Shown here: positions 24,058 to 32,571 of the stretch, one piece after another
Layout of the letters: the number at the start of each line of letters is the position of its first letter
Numbering within the stretch: position 1 is the first letter of the stretch
Source of the DNA: an uncultured Mycoplasmatota bacterium
Lineage (GTDB): Bacteria > Bacillota_I > Bacilli_A > Izemoplasmatales > Izemoplasmataceae
Assembly (NCBI GenBank): GCA_913062645.1
Contig: CAJXVW010000001.1
Coordinates: 1 to 64,000 of the forward strand
Direction: 5' to 3'
DNA length: 64,000 bases
Translations under genes and position numbers: made by a program
The notes under the pieces: generated by a model
What the model was told of the DNA's origin: nothing
Databases searched by the model: none
What the model saw: the letters and a program-made list of their open reading frames with translations, nothing else

Positions 24058-24591
24058 CTATTTCATGTTGGATTCGAGCGTATTGAAGACATCGGACAGT
24101 ACACCATCGATGAATTCAGGATCGATGTTGCCTTGATTGTCGATGGACTGGGCTGGCTTGTGAATGCCGACGTAGCCGCTATCCGGCATATCGAAGCGTT
24201 TCAACAGCGTTGCCAGGTGTTGGCTTGCCCATTTGGCGCCGCGTCCACCGTAGCCGACGATGGCGAAGGGCTTGTTGGTCCATTCATGATACAGGAAATC
24301 CACGGCGTCTTTGATGGAACCGGGAAAGAATCCGTTGTATTCGGGAGTAACGAACACGAACGCGTCGTACTGTTTGACGGTATCGCTCCACATGCGCGTT
24401 TTGGCATGGGTGTAGTTCTGGTTGGTACGCGGGCTGCCGGGTTCGTTGTAATGCGGGAGATTGATCTCGCGCAAATCGATGATGTCGTAGGATGCGTTGC
24501 GGTCATTGGCTTGTGATAACACCCATTTACCAACAGTCAGGCCGCGTCGCGGTTCGCGGACGCTGCCGATGATGATGCCGATTCGTTTCAT
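24058..24591 (-). CDS. NADPH-dependent FMN reductase
   Basis: A 177-residue flavodoxin-fold reductase: the phosphate loop GSVREPRRG near residue 9 and the FMN-binding TPEYNGFFPG block near 80 are those of the NADPH-dependent FMN/quinone reductase family (YhdA/azobenzene reductase type). It likely reduces quinones, azo compounds or flavin for stress protection. ATG 24591 follows AGGAAGTG; GTG 24600 falls in that site. The promoter has a minus-strand TATAAT (24624-24629) preceded by the palindrome TTGATATCAA shared with the ABC exporter promoter at 2191. Confidence 0.9.
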   Translation of the reverse strand: MKRIGIIIGSVREPRRGLTVGKWVLSQANDRNASYDIIDLREINLPHYNEPGSPRTNQNYTHAKTRMWSDTVKQYDAFVFVTPEYNGFFPGSIKDAVDFLYHEWTNKPFAIVGYGGRGAKWASQHLATLLKRFDMPDSGYVGIHKPAQSIDNQGNIDPEFIDGVLSDVFNTLESNMK

Positions 24592-24623
24592 ATTGATCAC
24601 TTCCTGATTTGATGTCCATGTGT

Positions 24624-24647
24624 ATTATAAATGATTTGATATCAAGA
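24624..24647 (-). promoter_or_regulatory. Promoter and palindromic operator of the FMN reductase
   Basis: Minus-strand TATAAT (24624-24629) lies 6 bases from the perfect palindrome TTGATATCAA (24636-24645). The 20 bases 24636-24655 match 2193-2212 at 18 positions. Confidence 0.5.
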
Positions 24648-24749
24648 TTGTTGTAAAACGCTTGATGGTTTTTATGGACCGGGAGTATTATCGATACAGT
24701 GAAGGAATGGATGGGGTATAATGATTATGTATGACAAGGAGTGAAACGG

Positions 24750-25139
24750 ATGACTGTCGACAAAAAATTGAATGTGTTTGAGCCGTTCTTGGCTAGCGTG
24801 AAGAACGTTGCCAATCAAGAGAAATTACGTGATGTGCTTGCCTGGGTGCTGCGTGAGTTTCCCATGCTGGAGCCGGCGATCAAATGGAATCAGCCGATGT
24901 TCACGCACCACGGGACCTTCATCATCGCCTTCAGTGTTTCAAAATCGCACTTCGCCGTCGGCACCGAAGGCGTCGAAATCGAGGTGTTCAAAGACGCCAT
25001 TGCAGCTGCCGGTTATAAAGCCTCGAAGATGTTGTTCCGGATCAAATGGACCGACGATGTGAACTATGACCTATTACAACGCATCATCGCATACAACATG
25101 GATGAAAAGGCCGAGTGCAAGACATTCTGGCGAAAATGA
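24750..25139 (+). CDS. DUF1801-family protein (YdhG-like)
   Basis: A 129-residue cytosolic protein of the DUF1801/YdhG type: IKWNQPMFTHHGTFIIAFS followed by KSHFAVGTEG is the usual core, and KASKMLFRIKW the second block. Relatives are suggested iron-handling or frataxin-like proteins, though function is poorly known. ATG 24750 follows AAGGAG (24736-24741); TATAAT lies at 24717-24722. Divergent from the FMN reductase. Confidence 0.88.
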   Translation: MTVDKKLNVFEPFLASVKNVANQEKLRDVLAWVLREFPMLEPAIKWNQPMFTHHGTFIIAFSVSKSHFAVGTEGVEIEVFKDAIAAAGYKASKMLFRIKWTDDVNYDLLQRIIAYNMDEKAECKTFWRK

Positions 25140-25163
25140 AAAGGAAGCCGACGGCTTCCTTTA
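25139..25163. terminator. Terminator (same hairpin as 27750-27777)
   Basis: The 21-base hairpin with arms AAGGAAGCC/GGCTTCCTT (25141-25149, 25153-25161) and loop GAC is identical to that at 27754-27774. Confidence 0.82.
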
Positions 25164-25628
25164 TTCGTTTTTCGCCCAGTTGATGAACTGTTCCATTTTT
25201 TCGGAGTTGTTGATTTCTTCATCGTGTTTGATGCCGAGACGGCGGCGGACGATGAACTTCTCCTTCAGGGAGAGATTCTTGTATTTGATGCGACCACCGC
25301 AATGAACGATTTTCGCTTCATAGAAGATGTCGGGAGGCATACTCTCTTGAACGGCATAATTGAATTCTTCTGTGTTCATCCCGGCACAGAAGATGCCAAG
25401 CCGTTTTTTCATGAGCTTCAGTTTGTGAATCGAGAAATATCGCGATGTGTAGTGTTCGATTTCTCCTTCATAGATCGGTGCCCCGATCAAAATCGTTTCG
25501 AAATCGTTGATGTCAAACTCGTCGGAATGAATGTCCATCATGACACTGTCCGGGATTTGGTTTTTAATGGTACGAGCGCATTCCTCTGTGAACCCACTCT
25601 TGGTCTCGTAGATGATTAAGGTTTTCAT
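25161..25628 (-). CDS. Flavodoxin-domain protein
   Basis: A 155-residue flavodoxin-type protein. The FMN phosphate loop TKSGFTEECA is at residues 9-18 and GAPIYEGEI (about 49-57) matches the second FMN loop of the flavodoxin_5/HemG-like group. It could be a protoporphyrinogen-oxidase-like or general electron-transfer flavoprotein; no other haem genes are near, so the former is unsupported. GGAGGAATCCC precedes the ATG, and its stop overlaps the shared terminator. Confidence 0.85.
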   Translation of the reverse strand: MKTLIIYETKSGFTEECARTIKNQIPDSVMMDIHSDEFDINDFETILIGAPIYEGEIEHYTSRYFSIHKLKLMKKRLGIFCAGMNTEEFNYAVQESMPPDIFYEAKIVHCGGRIKYKNLSLKEKFIVRRRLGIKHDEEINNSEKMEQFINWAKNE

Positions 25629-25777
25629 GGGATTCCTCCAAAATAGTTCGACTGATAACTATATTATATATATAATTTGTTCAAAAGGAAAGCCTTTTCC
25701 CGACAATCACGAGTATTGGTTGCCAGGAGGAGCGTGATCAATGGTATAATGGGATTGATGAAAAGGAAGTGACGTTC

Positions 25778-27145
25778 ATGAAACAAGCGATAGTGATTTT
25801 TGGTTCAACTGGAAATCTGATGTTCAAAAAACTGATTCCCGCACTGGACCGTCTCTTGAACCAGGAGCGACTGGACCCAGACGCCCGAATCTATTGTGTG
25901 GCACGGCGCGACTGGACGTTCGATGATTACGTCGAACATGCCAAAGAGGAAGTTGACAAACAGGTCGATTGGACTCGTTTGACGGCCCGCATGACCTACA
26001 TCAAACTCGACATCGATTGCCAGAATGATTACGATCAATTGCAGGACACGATGGCCAAGGACGGAATTGACGATGCGATGGTCTATCTCGCGGTTCCACC
26101 ACAACTTTTTCCGGCAATCGCCAAAGGCGTCTCGCAAGCCGGTATCGTCACCAAGGGCGATGAGCATGCGCGCATCGTGTTTGAGAAACCTTTCGGCGAA
26201 GATCTTGCCAGCGCCAAGGAGATCAACCGCGATCTGTGGCAGTACTTCGACGAGTCGCAGATCTACCGCATCGATCATTACCTGGGCAAGGAAATGATCC
26301 AAAACATTCTCATTGTTCGATTTGCGAACAAGATATTTGAGGATTCTTGGAATCACGACACGATCGAAGACGTCTACATCATCGCCAAAGAAGAAGAAGG
26401 GGTGATGACCCGGGGCGGCTATTACGACGAGATCGGCGCATTGAAGGACATGTTGCAGAGCCATTTGTTGCAGATGGCGTCGCTGGTTGCGATGGAGAAA
26501 CCGGATACCTACTCGTCCGAAGACATCAAGAATGAGAAAGTCAAAGTCTTCCAAGACATCAAGATCCGTCCCAAAGACGTCATTCTCGGTCAGTATGACG
26601 GCTATCTCGATGCTGTCAAAGTCGCCGCGGACTCGACGACCGAAACCTTCGTCTTCGCCGAAGCGTCGATCAACAACGACCGTTGGAAGGGCGTTCCGTT
26701 TTACTTCCTTACCGGGAAGAAACTCGATGAGAAACGCTCGGAAATCATCGTCAACTTTAAGAACGACAATGGTGCGAGAAGCCTCTGGCCCGATACCTAC
26801 AAACCCAAGAACCAGCTGATCATCAAGGTTGCACCGGACGACGGCGTAAAGTTCCAGTTCAACGTCAAGGAACCGGGTCTGTCCGACAACATCGTACCGG
26901 CGGAACTCGATTACTGTCATTCGTGTCATTCGCTCGAGAACACACCGGAAGCCTATGAAAAGCTGTTGCTTGATCTGATCAACAAGAACCGCACGCTGTT
27001 CACACGTTGGGATGAGATCGAGTCCACCTGGCGGATCGTCGAACAACTCAAGGAAAAACTGGACAAACCGCACACCTATTCATCCTATGCACAGATGAAA
27101 CAATTGATTTCAACACGATTCGGGGAGGATTTCGATGATTTATGA
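25778..27145 (+). CDS. zwf: Glucose-6-phosphate 1-dehydrogenase
   Basis: A 455-residue enzyme making 6-phosphogluconolactone and NADPH, first step of the oxidative pentose phosphate path. The N-terminal cofactor fold has IFGSTGNLMFKKLIPAL (the usual GATGDLAxRKLxPAL, with TGN instead of TGD), and the active site RIDHYLGKE is intact. It is about 30-40 residues shorter than typical Zwf. ATG 25778 follows AAGGAAG; GTG 25769 lies in that site. TATAAT is near 25745. It overlaps the next gene by 11 bases. Confidence 0.95.
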   Translation: MKQAIVIFGSTGNLMFKKLIPALDRLLNQERLDPDARIYCVARRDWTFDDYVEHAKEEVDKQVDWTRLTARMTYIKLDIDCQNDYDQLQDTMAKDGIDDAMVYLAVPPQLFPAIAKGVSQAGIVTKGDEHARIVFEKPFGEDLASAKEINRDLWQYFDESQIYRIDHYLGKEMIQNILIVRFANKIFEDSWNHDTIEDVYIIAKEEEGVMTRGGYYDEIGALKDMLQSHLLQMASLVAMEKPDTYSSEDIKNEKVKVFQDIKIRPKDVILGQYDGYLDAVKVAADSTTETFVFAEASINNDRWKGVPFYFLTGKKLDEKRSEIIVNFKNDNGARSLWPDTYKPKNQLIIKVAPDDGVKFQFNVKEPGLSDNIVPAELDYCHSCHSLENTPEAYEKLLLDLINKNRTLFTRWDEIESTWRIVEQLKEKLDKPHTYSSYAQMKQLISTRFGEDFDDL

Positions 27146-27749
27146 CATTTCGATGAACGTCAACGAAGCTGTTCAGGTCTACAAGAACGCCGACGACAAG
27201 AAACCATCGTTTGAAGCGCAATACACCCACGCCGACAAACCGGTCCATGAAACGAAACTGCACATCAACATGCATACCGGAACCCACGTCGACTACCCGC
27301 TCCACATGATCGACGGCGGCAAAACCTCCGACGACTACGACCTGTCCCCTTTCATCGGCACGGCTAAACTGTTCGACATGACGCATGTCCAAGACGGCAT
27401 CACCAAAGCCGACATCGAACATCTGGCGATTGAGGAAGGCGACATCGTGCTGTTCAAAACCACGAACAGTTTCGAAGACACGTTTAACTACGAGTTCGTC
27501 TACGTCAAGGAAGACGCCGCCCGTTATCTGAAGGGAAAGCGGATCAAATCCGTCGGCATCGACGGACTCGGCATCGAACGCTCGCAAGCTGGACATCCGA
27601 CGCACAAGATCCTCTTGTCAAACGACATCCTCATCATTGAGGGACTGCGTTTTCGAGATGTACCGGAAGGTACCTACACGTTGTATTGCCTGCCACTCAA
27701 GCTGGACCATGTCGAAGCCGCGCTGGCGCGCGCGATACTGGTGAAATGA
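27135..27749 (+). CDS. Cyclase/kynurenine-formamidase-like metal hydrolase
   Basis: A 204-residue protein with the metal-binding motif HTGTHVDYPLH (H47, H51, D53, H57) of the cyclase family, which includes bacterial kynurenine formamidase and many uncharacterised amidohydrolases or lactonases. No tryptophan-degradation gene is nearby. Its 11-base overlap with zwf implies co-expression; a lactonase-like role acting on the zwf product is a speculative thought, since no 6-phosphogluconolactonase is seen. GGGGAGGA precedes the ATG. Confidence 0.9.
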   Translation: MIYDISMNVNEAVQVYKNADDKKPSFEAQYTHADKPVHETKLHINMHTGTHVDYPLHMIDGGKTSDDYDLSPFIGTAKLFDMTHVQDGITKADIEHLAIEEGDIVLFKTTNSFEDTFNYEFVYVKEDAARYLKGKRIKSVGIDGLGIERSQAGHPTHKILLSNDILIIEGLRFRDVPEGTYTLYCLPLKLDHVEAALARAILVK

Positions 27750-27777
27750 AAAAAAGGAAGCCGACGGCTTCCTTTTA
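27750..27777. terminator. Bidirectional terminator (same hairpin as 25139-25163)
   Basis: AAGGAAGCC-GAC-GGCTTCCTT at 27754-27774, with A-run left and TTTTATAT right. Confidence 0.83.
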
Positions 27778-28458
27778 TATTTTGATCGAATCGCGCGGCT
27801 GGAGAATGACGACCGTCGCGTCCTTGACCTTGGATCGGAACTCCTCAGGATCGGCTTTGATCAGCGGGAAGGTGTTGTAATGCATCGGGACGACTTGTTT
27901 CGGTTTGATGAACGTCACGGCCTTGACGGCGTCCTTGATGTCCATCGTGTAGTTGCCGCCAATCGGCAAGAACGCGACATCGACGTGTTCGTCGGCGAGC
28001 AGTTGCATGTCCATGATCAGTCCGGTGTCGCCGGCGTGATAGAGCGTTTTACCGTTGATCGTGATCAGGAATCCACCGGGATTGCCGCCGTCGTGCGAGC
28101 CATGCTCGTCCTGATAGGAACTGCCGTGAACGGCTGGTGTCATCTTGACGCGGCCGAAGGGAAAGGTGAAACTACCGCCGATGTGCATCGGATGCAGTTT
28201 CAGTTCTTTGTCATGCTGGTGGAAGGCGCTTGCCAGTTCCGCATTGGAAATGATCAGCGCATCGTTCGCCTTGGCGATGTCAAGCGCGTCGCCGACATGG
28301 TCGCGATGGCCGTGCGTGATGAAGATGTGCGTGACGCCTTCGATGTCATAGCGGTTTTTCTTGTAGAGCGGATTGCCTGTCAGATAGGGGTCAATCAGCG
28401 CTTTGAAGTTGATGTCTTCGACCAACAGGGCGGCGTGGCCCAAAAAGGTTATTTTCAT
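27775..28458 (-). CDS. Metal-dependent hydrolase, UPF0173 (MBL fold)
   Basis: A 227-residue metallo-beta-lactamase-fold protein of the UPF0173/YtkL type: HGHRDH at 49-54, a conserved AVHGSS middle, GDTGL and a final PMHYNTFP with the last histidine ligand. Substrate is unknown. It starts 9 bases after the membrane-GNAT gene stop (28468), with AGGAGGACACC before the ATG, so they form one operon. Confidence 0.92.
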   Translation of the reverse strand: MKITFLGHAALLVEDINFKALIDPYLTGNPLYKKNRYDIEGVTHIFITHGHRDHVGDALDIAKANDALIISNAELASAFHQHDKELKLHPMHIGGSFTFPFGRVKMTPAVHGSSYQDEHGSHDGGNPGGFLITINGKTLYHAGDTGLIMDMQLLADEHVDVAFLPIGGNYTMDIKDAVKAVTFIKPKQVVPMHYNTFPLIKADPEEFRSKVKDATVVILQPRDSIKI

Positions 28459-28467
28459 GGTGTCCTC

Positions 28468-29850
28468 CTATAGTTTCTTGACGAAGTAGTAGCCTTCGAT
28501 GGCGACGTTTTTCTGACGAATGAAGATGGTCGTCGGCGACAGGGCGAAATTCAGTTTGCGCCACAGATTAATCGCTTCGATCTTGTCATCGGAAGACCAT
28601 CCCCGCAGTTGTTTGATGCCTTTTCTGCGGAAGTATTGTTCCGTTCTGGCAACGAGTTCGGAGGCGATGCCCAGTTTGCGGAAGCCGGGGGCCACTTCGA
28701 TGATATTCATGTAGGCTTCCAGCTCGGCTTCGAGTGGTGAAGTCAAGGGCCTGACGTAAGTGGAGACGAAACCGATGATACGTTCGCCTTCCAAGGCGAC
28801 AAGGGAACAATCCTCCTCGTCAAGCGAAATGTGGTTGTAGGCCACTTCACCATATTTGGTCTTGATCAGTTCCTTGTCCTCGAAGGTGCAGGGGCGGAAC
28901 GTGAACTGATCGAGCGCAGATGGTTCGTCCGCTTCCTCTTTGACGTGCAGGAGCGATTTGAGGATGTTGACACCAAGCGACACGTACGTGACGACCACCA
29001 TCAAGGCCAGGAGGCCTTCGTCGGCGCGGCCGTAGTAGAAGAACTGTTCTTCGCTTAGCAACGACCAAAGCAGCAAAAACGTCGACGTGCGAATGTAAAA
29101 CAGGAGAATCTTGTGCGTGTAGGTTTTGTTGACGATAGAAACGATGAAATCCAACACGAGAAAGAATCCGCCACCGATGAAGAGCGTTCCAATCAGCTTT
29201 TCATCGGCATCGAAGTTGCGTTGAATGGCGATCGAGATTGCGACGACGATCGCCATGTTGACGATACCGAAGAAGGTGTATCGTTTGTACAGGTAAATCT
29301 TGTAACCGTAGTACCCGATCGTGGTGACGGCGATCAGTACATAGAGGAAATACAACCACCCGTATCCACCTTGATTGGGATAACAGACCGTTCCGATGTT
29401 GGTGAATCCGCATCCGCTGATGAGCAGATGCAGGGTGTCGACGGCAAGGAAGATCGGAAGCAGGATCCACAGTTCATAAACGACGATCTTGCGGGTGATG
29501 AGCAGCACCCGCACGGCGAGAACGATGAGCAAGATCAGATAGATGGTGATGATGTTCTGGATCTCCATCATGTTTTGGAACGTGTAGAAATAAACGACAA
29601 CGTTGCCAACCAATCCAAAGGCCAGCTGTTTGTACTCGTTGGTGTTGGGTACATGGAGTTTGTCGTATTTGATCAAGAGAACAATGACGAATCCGATCAC
29701 CGCCAGGACGATCAGATTGACGAACAGACTGATGACGTGAATCTCGAGCCGCGGATTCTCGGCATAAAGCGCCACCAGACCCCAGATGAACGGGGGCAGG
29801 ATGAAAAAGACGTAACTCAGTATGAAGTACAGCCTCTGCAGACGTTTCAT
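28468..29850 (-). CDS. Polytopic membrane protein fused to a GNAT acetyltransferase domain
   Basis: A 460-residue fusion. About nine hydrophobic helices occupy residues 1-300, and a GNAT domain fills about 310-445: FRPCTFEDKELI start, the acetyl-CoA loop VAPGFRKLGIASELV and a NLWRKLNF end. The membrane half has no family I know. Layout suggests acetylation of a membrane-associated or lipid-linked substrate. I chose ATG 29850 because AAGGAGG is 8 bases upstream; ATG 29856 is only 2 bases away. Confidence 0.82.
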   Translation of the reverse strand: MKRLQRLYFILSYVFFILPPFIWGLVALYAENPRLEIHVISLFVNLIVLAVIGFVIVLLIKYDKLHVPNTNEYKQLAFGLVGNVVVYFYTFQNMMEIQNIITIYLILLIVLAVRVLLITRKIVVYELWILLPIFLAVDTLHLLISGCGFTNIGTVCYPNQGGYGWLYFLYVLIAVTTIGYYGYKIYLYKRYTFFGIVNMAIVVAISIAIQRNFDADEKLIGTLFIGGGFFLVLDFIVSIVNKTYTHKILLFYIRTSTFLLLWSLLSEEQFFYYGRADEGLLALMVVVTYVSLGVNILKSLLHVKEEADEPSALDQFTFRPCTFEDKELIKTKYGEVAYNHISLDEEDCSLVALEGERIIGFVSTYVRPLTSPLEAELEAYMNIIEVAPGFRKLGIASELVARTEQYFRRKGIKQLRGWSSDDKIEAINLWRKLNFALSPTTIFIRQKNVAIEGYYFVKKL

Positions 29851-29998
29851 ATGCATTACCTCCTTTCTACTTTCATTATACTCCTTTTATCCGGAAAACA
29901 CCATCGCCGATTGATTGCATATAGTTAGCAAGCAAACTAATTGATTTTCCCGTTGATATGGGCGATAATGAAGTGAACGAAAAAGGAGTGTGACACAC

Positions 29999-30703
29999 AT
30001 GAAAATCGAACTCTGGAGCGACTTTGCCTGCCCCTTCTGTTACATCGGCAAGAAGCGCTTCGAACAAGCACTGGACGCGTTTCCCCACAAAGACAAGGTC
30101 GAACTCGTCCTGAAGGCGTATCAACTGAACCCCAACGCCCCCAAAGAAATGAAAGAGAGCGCCGCCGAGACCTTCGCAAAAGGACATCGGATGAGCGTTG
30201 ACAAAGCCAAGGAACGGTTCGCGATGTTCCAAGAACAGGCCAAGACCGTCGGTCTCACCTACAACTACGACATCATCCAGATGACCAACAGTTTTGACGC
30301 CCACCGCCTTGCCAAATGGGCCAACCAGTACAACCTGGAATACCAACTCACTGGTCGTCTGATGAAAGCGTATTTTACCGATGGACGCAACATCGCCGAC
30401 ACCGACACGCTGGTGGAACTGGCGGAAGAACTGGGCTTGGACGGCACCGAAGCCAGACGGATTCTTGACAACGGAGAATTCGCCGACCAAGTCAAAAGCG
30501 AAATCACCGAAGCGCGTCAGATCGGCGTGCAAGGCGTACCGTTCTTCGTGCTCAACCGCAAATACGGCGTCAGCGGCGCACAACCCGTTGAATATTTTAC
30601 GGCCGTGTTGGAAAAACTATGGGACGAGGAAAAGCCCCAGTTTGAATCCATTGATGGCGCCGACAAGGGCGCAACCTGTACCGACGACACCTGTGAAATC
30701 TAG
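29999..30703 (+). CDS. DsbA-family oxidoreductase, FrnE-like
   Basis: A 234-residue thioredoxin-fold protein with an inserted helical domain. The redox motif CPFC (C11, C14) and GVQGVPFFVLNRKYGVSGAQ are those of FrnE-type DsbA proteins. No signal peptide, so cytosolic disulfide chemistry. The C-terminal extra CTDDTC pair could act as a second redox site, as in Deinococcus FrnE. ATG 29999 follows AAAGGAGTG; GTG 29990 overlaps it. A hairpin follows. Confidence 0.92.
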   Translation: MKIELWSDFACPFCYIGKKRFEQALDAFPHKDKVELVLKAYQLNPNAPKEMKESAAETFAKGHRMSVDKAKERFAMFQEQAKTVGLTYNYDIIQMTNSFDAHRLAKWANQYNLEYQLTGRLMKAYFTDGRNIADTDTLVELAEELGLDGTEARRILDNGEFADQVKSEITEARQIGVQGVPFFVLNRKYGVSGAQPVEYFTAVLEKLWDEEKPQFESIDGADKGATCTDDTCEI

Positions 30704-30731
30704 AAACCGATCGATTCGGTTTCTTTTTTTT
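30702..30731 (+). terminator. Terminator of the FrnE gene
   Basis: GAAACCGA/TCGGTTTC (30703-30710, 30716-30723) followed by T8; the stop TAG abuts the stem. Confidence 0.83.
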
Positions 30732-30753
30732 GCGAAAATGAGCCATCATGTCG

Positions 30754-30770
30754 GTATATATCTATGAAAC
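30754..30770 (+). promoter_or_regulatory. Motif shared with the lipoprotein promoter (copy 1)
   Basis: GTATATATCTATGAAAC; the second copy at 32532-32548 differs at three of 17 positions. Both lie before genes of the sigma/anti-sigma/lipoprotein locus, so this may be a shared promoter or operator. A separate TATAAT for the sigma gene is at 30807-30812. Confidence 0.4.
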
Positions 30771-30833
30771 GTCAGTAACGTGCATTGTCCAACGCACATC
30801 AAGTGATATAATAAAGACGAAAGGATGATGCGT

Positions 30834-31376
30834 ATGGACGATCTCCAAGTGATCCGCCTCGTACTGCAAGGCAAGACGGACCATTACGGCCAACTTATGG
30901 AACGCTACCACAATGAGATGTTCTCATTCGTTTTCAACATGGTCGGCCAGTATCAGGACACCGAAGACCTGGTGCAGGAGATCTTTTTCAAAACCTACGA
31001 GAACTTGTCCAAATACGATCCTGACAAATCGGCGTTTCGAACCTGGCTCTACCGCATCGCCTCGAATCATACGATCAACTACTTGAACTCCGCCTTTCAC
31101 CGCAAACACACAGCGAGTGACATCGACACCTCGTTTCTCGAAGATGAGACCGACATTGAAGCGGAGGCAATCAAGGCGGAACGGATACGGATGATCGTCG
31201 CCGCGATGAAGAAGCGATTGTCCAAAAAGCACCAGAACATCGTCGCGTTGCATTATTTCTCCGGTCTCAGCGTCAAGGAGATCAGCGAGACGCTCGACAT
31301 ACCCGACAAGACCATTTACAAAGCACTCAAATCCAGCATTGACAAAATCAAACAGGAGGTGACGATCGATGGATAA
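30834..31376 (+). CDS. ECF-type RNA polymerase sigma factor
   Basis: A 180-residue group 4 sigma factor. Region 2 (MERYHNEMFSFVFNM through QDTEDLVQEIFFKTY and FRTWLYRIASN) recognises the -10 element; region 4 near the C terminus (HYFSGLSVKEISETL, then a helix-turn-helix) recognises -35. Length is normal for ECF factors. ATG 30834 follows AAAGGA by 8 bases. It overlaps the next gene, a single-helix membrane protein, by 8 bases; that partner is the presumed anti-sigma factor. Confidence 0.93.
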   Translation: MDDLQVIRLVLQGKTDHYGQLMERYHNEMFSFVFNMVGQYQDTEDLVQEIFFKTYENLSKYDPDKSAFRTWLYRIASNHTINYLNSAFHRKHTASDIDTSFLEDETDIEAEAIKAERIRMIVAAMKKRLSKKHQNIVALHYFSGLSVKEISETLDIPDKTIYKALKSSIDKIKQEVTIDG

Positions 31377-32505
31377 ACTGAATCGCCGCATCAATCCCGA
31401 AGCTCTCGAGGCATCGAAACATCGTACGATGACCGCGGTCATGGACAAGATCCAGGAACGCGAACGCAGGTCGTCCGTTTTACGTCGCCTTGTGACACCG
31501 GCGCTCGTGCCGGCATTCATTCTCATCTTCGCACTTGTCATCGTGTTTTCACCCGGTGCCACCACCCCCGACGACGGCCATGGCGACATCAGTGCCTACG
31601 AATCGGAACGACTGGCCGAGATTTCGTATCTGTCCGCCAGTTTCATCGGCGCCGATCTGACGGTGTCGGATCCGCTCTTCCGGTTCTTGAACGACACCGA
31701 TACTACACAGTTCGAGACCAATGATGAAACGATCAACTTCTATTTTGACACGCTGCGCGTATTCCTGGACGAGGATGCCTTCGCCCAGTCGATCGCATTC
31801 ACCGAACTTGAGGATTCCGAGTTCGACTACCTCATCACGTTTGACATCAATGGCATTCCCCATGAGTTCTACCTCGTCATCATCGACGGCGAGATTTCCG
31901 GACAACTGGTTGTCAACGCGGCCGTGTTTCTTGTCACCGGATCGTACGAAGAGACCGACACGGAAACAACCATTGAGATTGACGCCGTTCGCGGTGACGA
32001 TCATGTCATCATCCGCTACAGCCGCGAATCCGACGAGGATTTGGAAACCAAGTACGAAGTCCAAACCCGCATCAACGGCATCGAAACCGAGCGCAACATC
32101 AAGCTCTCCATCGAGGACGACGAAGCCAAAGTCGACATCGAGGAGGGAGACAACTCCTATCAGCTTAAGAAAGAAACCGAAGACGGCGTCATCGAATACA
32201 AGCTCGAATACACGCTCAACGGTGTCAGCGGACAAGCCCGCATTACGGAAACGACCGATGCGTTCGGACAACCTCTTTATTCCTACCAGGTTCAGGAAAA
32301 CGGCAAAGAGGTGGAGGTTACCCGCGGACGCCCGAACTACGATTATGATGACAACCCGGGGAACAACGACGATGACAATCCGGGAAACAACGACGACAAC
32401 CCCGGCAACAGCGATGACAATCCCGGCAACAGCGGCAACCCAAGCAACAATCCCAGTCAACAATCTTACGACCAAGAATACGACCTATCAAAAAATATTG
32501 CGTAA
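31369..32505 (+). CDS. Membrane anti-sigma-like protein with external sensor domain
   Basis: A 378-residue protein: about 42 basic cytoplasmic residues, one membrane helix (about 44-60), and a large external part. The cytoplasmic end lacks the HxxxCxxC zinc anti-sigma motif, yet position and topology argue for sigma binding. The external part has two modules (about 80-205 and 208-320) that recur, in order, in the lipoprotein encoded next. A tail with four DNPGN repeats (about 324-350) ends the protein, a flexible, possibly wall-spanning linker. AGGAGGTG precedes ATG 31369, overlapping the sigma gene. Confidence 0.8.
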   Translation: MDKLNRRINPEALEASKHRTMTAVMDKIQERERRSSVLRRLVTPALVPAFILIFALVIVFSPGATTPDDGHGDISAYESERLAEISYLSASFIGADLTVSDPLFRFLNDTDTTQFETNDETINFYFDTLRVFLDEDAFAQSIAFTELEDSEFDYLITFDINGIPHEFYLVIIDGEISGQLVVNAAVFLVTGSYEETDTETTIEIDAVRGDDHVIIRYSRESDEDLETKYEVQTRINGIETERNIKLSIEDDEAKVDIEEGDNSYQLKKETEDGVIEYKLEYTLNGVSGQARITETTDAFGQPLYSYQVQENGKEVEVTRGRPNYDYDDNPGNNDDDNPGNNDDNPGNSDDNPGNSGNPSNNPSQQSYDQEYDLSKNIA

Positions 32506-32531
32506 TCAGTAGAAAATCGTCGACCCATTTT

Positions 32532-32548
32532 GTATGTATCTATGAAGA
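32532..32548 (+). promoter_or_regulatory. Motif shared with the sigma-factor upstream region (copy 2)
   Basis: GTATGTATCTATGAAGA, similar to 30754-30770 (14 of 17 identical), 23 bases before the lipoprotein start codon. Confidence 0.4.
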
Positions 32549-32571
32549 CCCATCTAAAAAGGAGCGGAATC

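Noticed and set aside
25805-27073. A 422-codon minus-strand frame opposite zwf
   Set aside because: zwf has all family motifs on the plus strand; the mirror frame has no recognisable domain or start signal.
30762-30790. TGAAAC as an ECF-type -35 element before the sigma gene
   Set aside because: No CGTC/CGTA-like -10 element lies 16-17 bases downstream, and the second copy of the motif lacks the C; autoregulation by this route is not supported.
32328-32470. Short tandem repeats resembling a CRISPR or satellite array
   Set aside because: The repeats are in frame and encode DNPGN units of a protein; there are no unique spacers of constant length.
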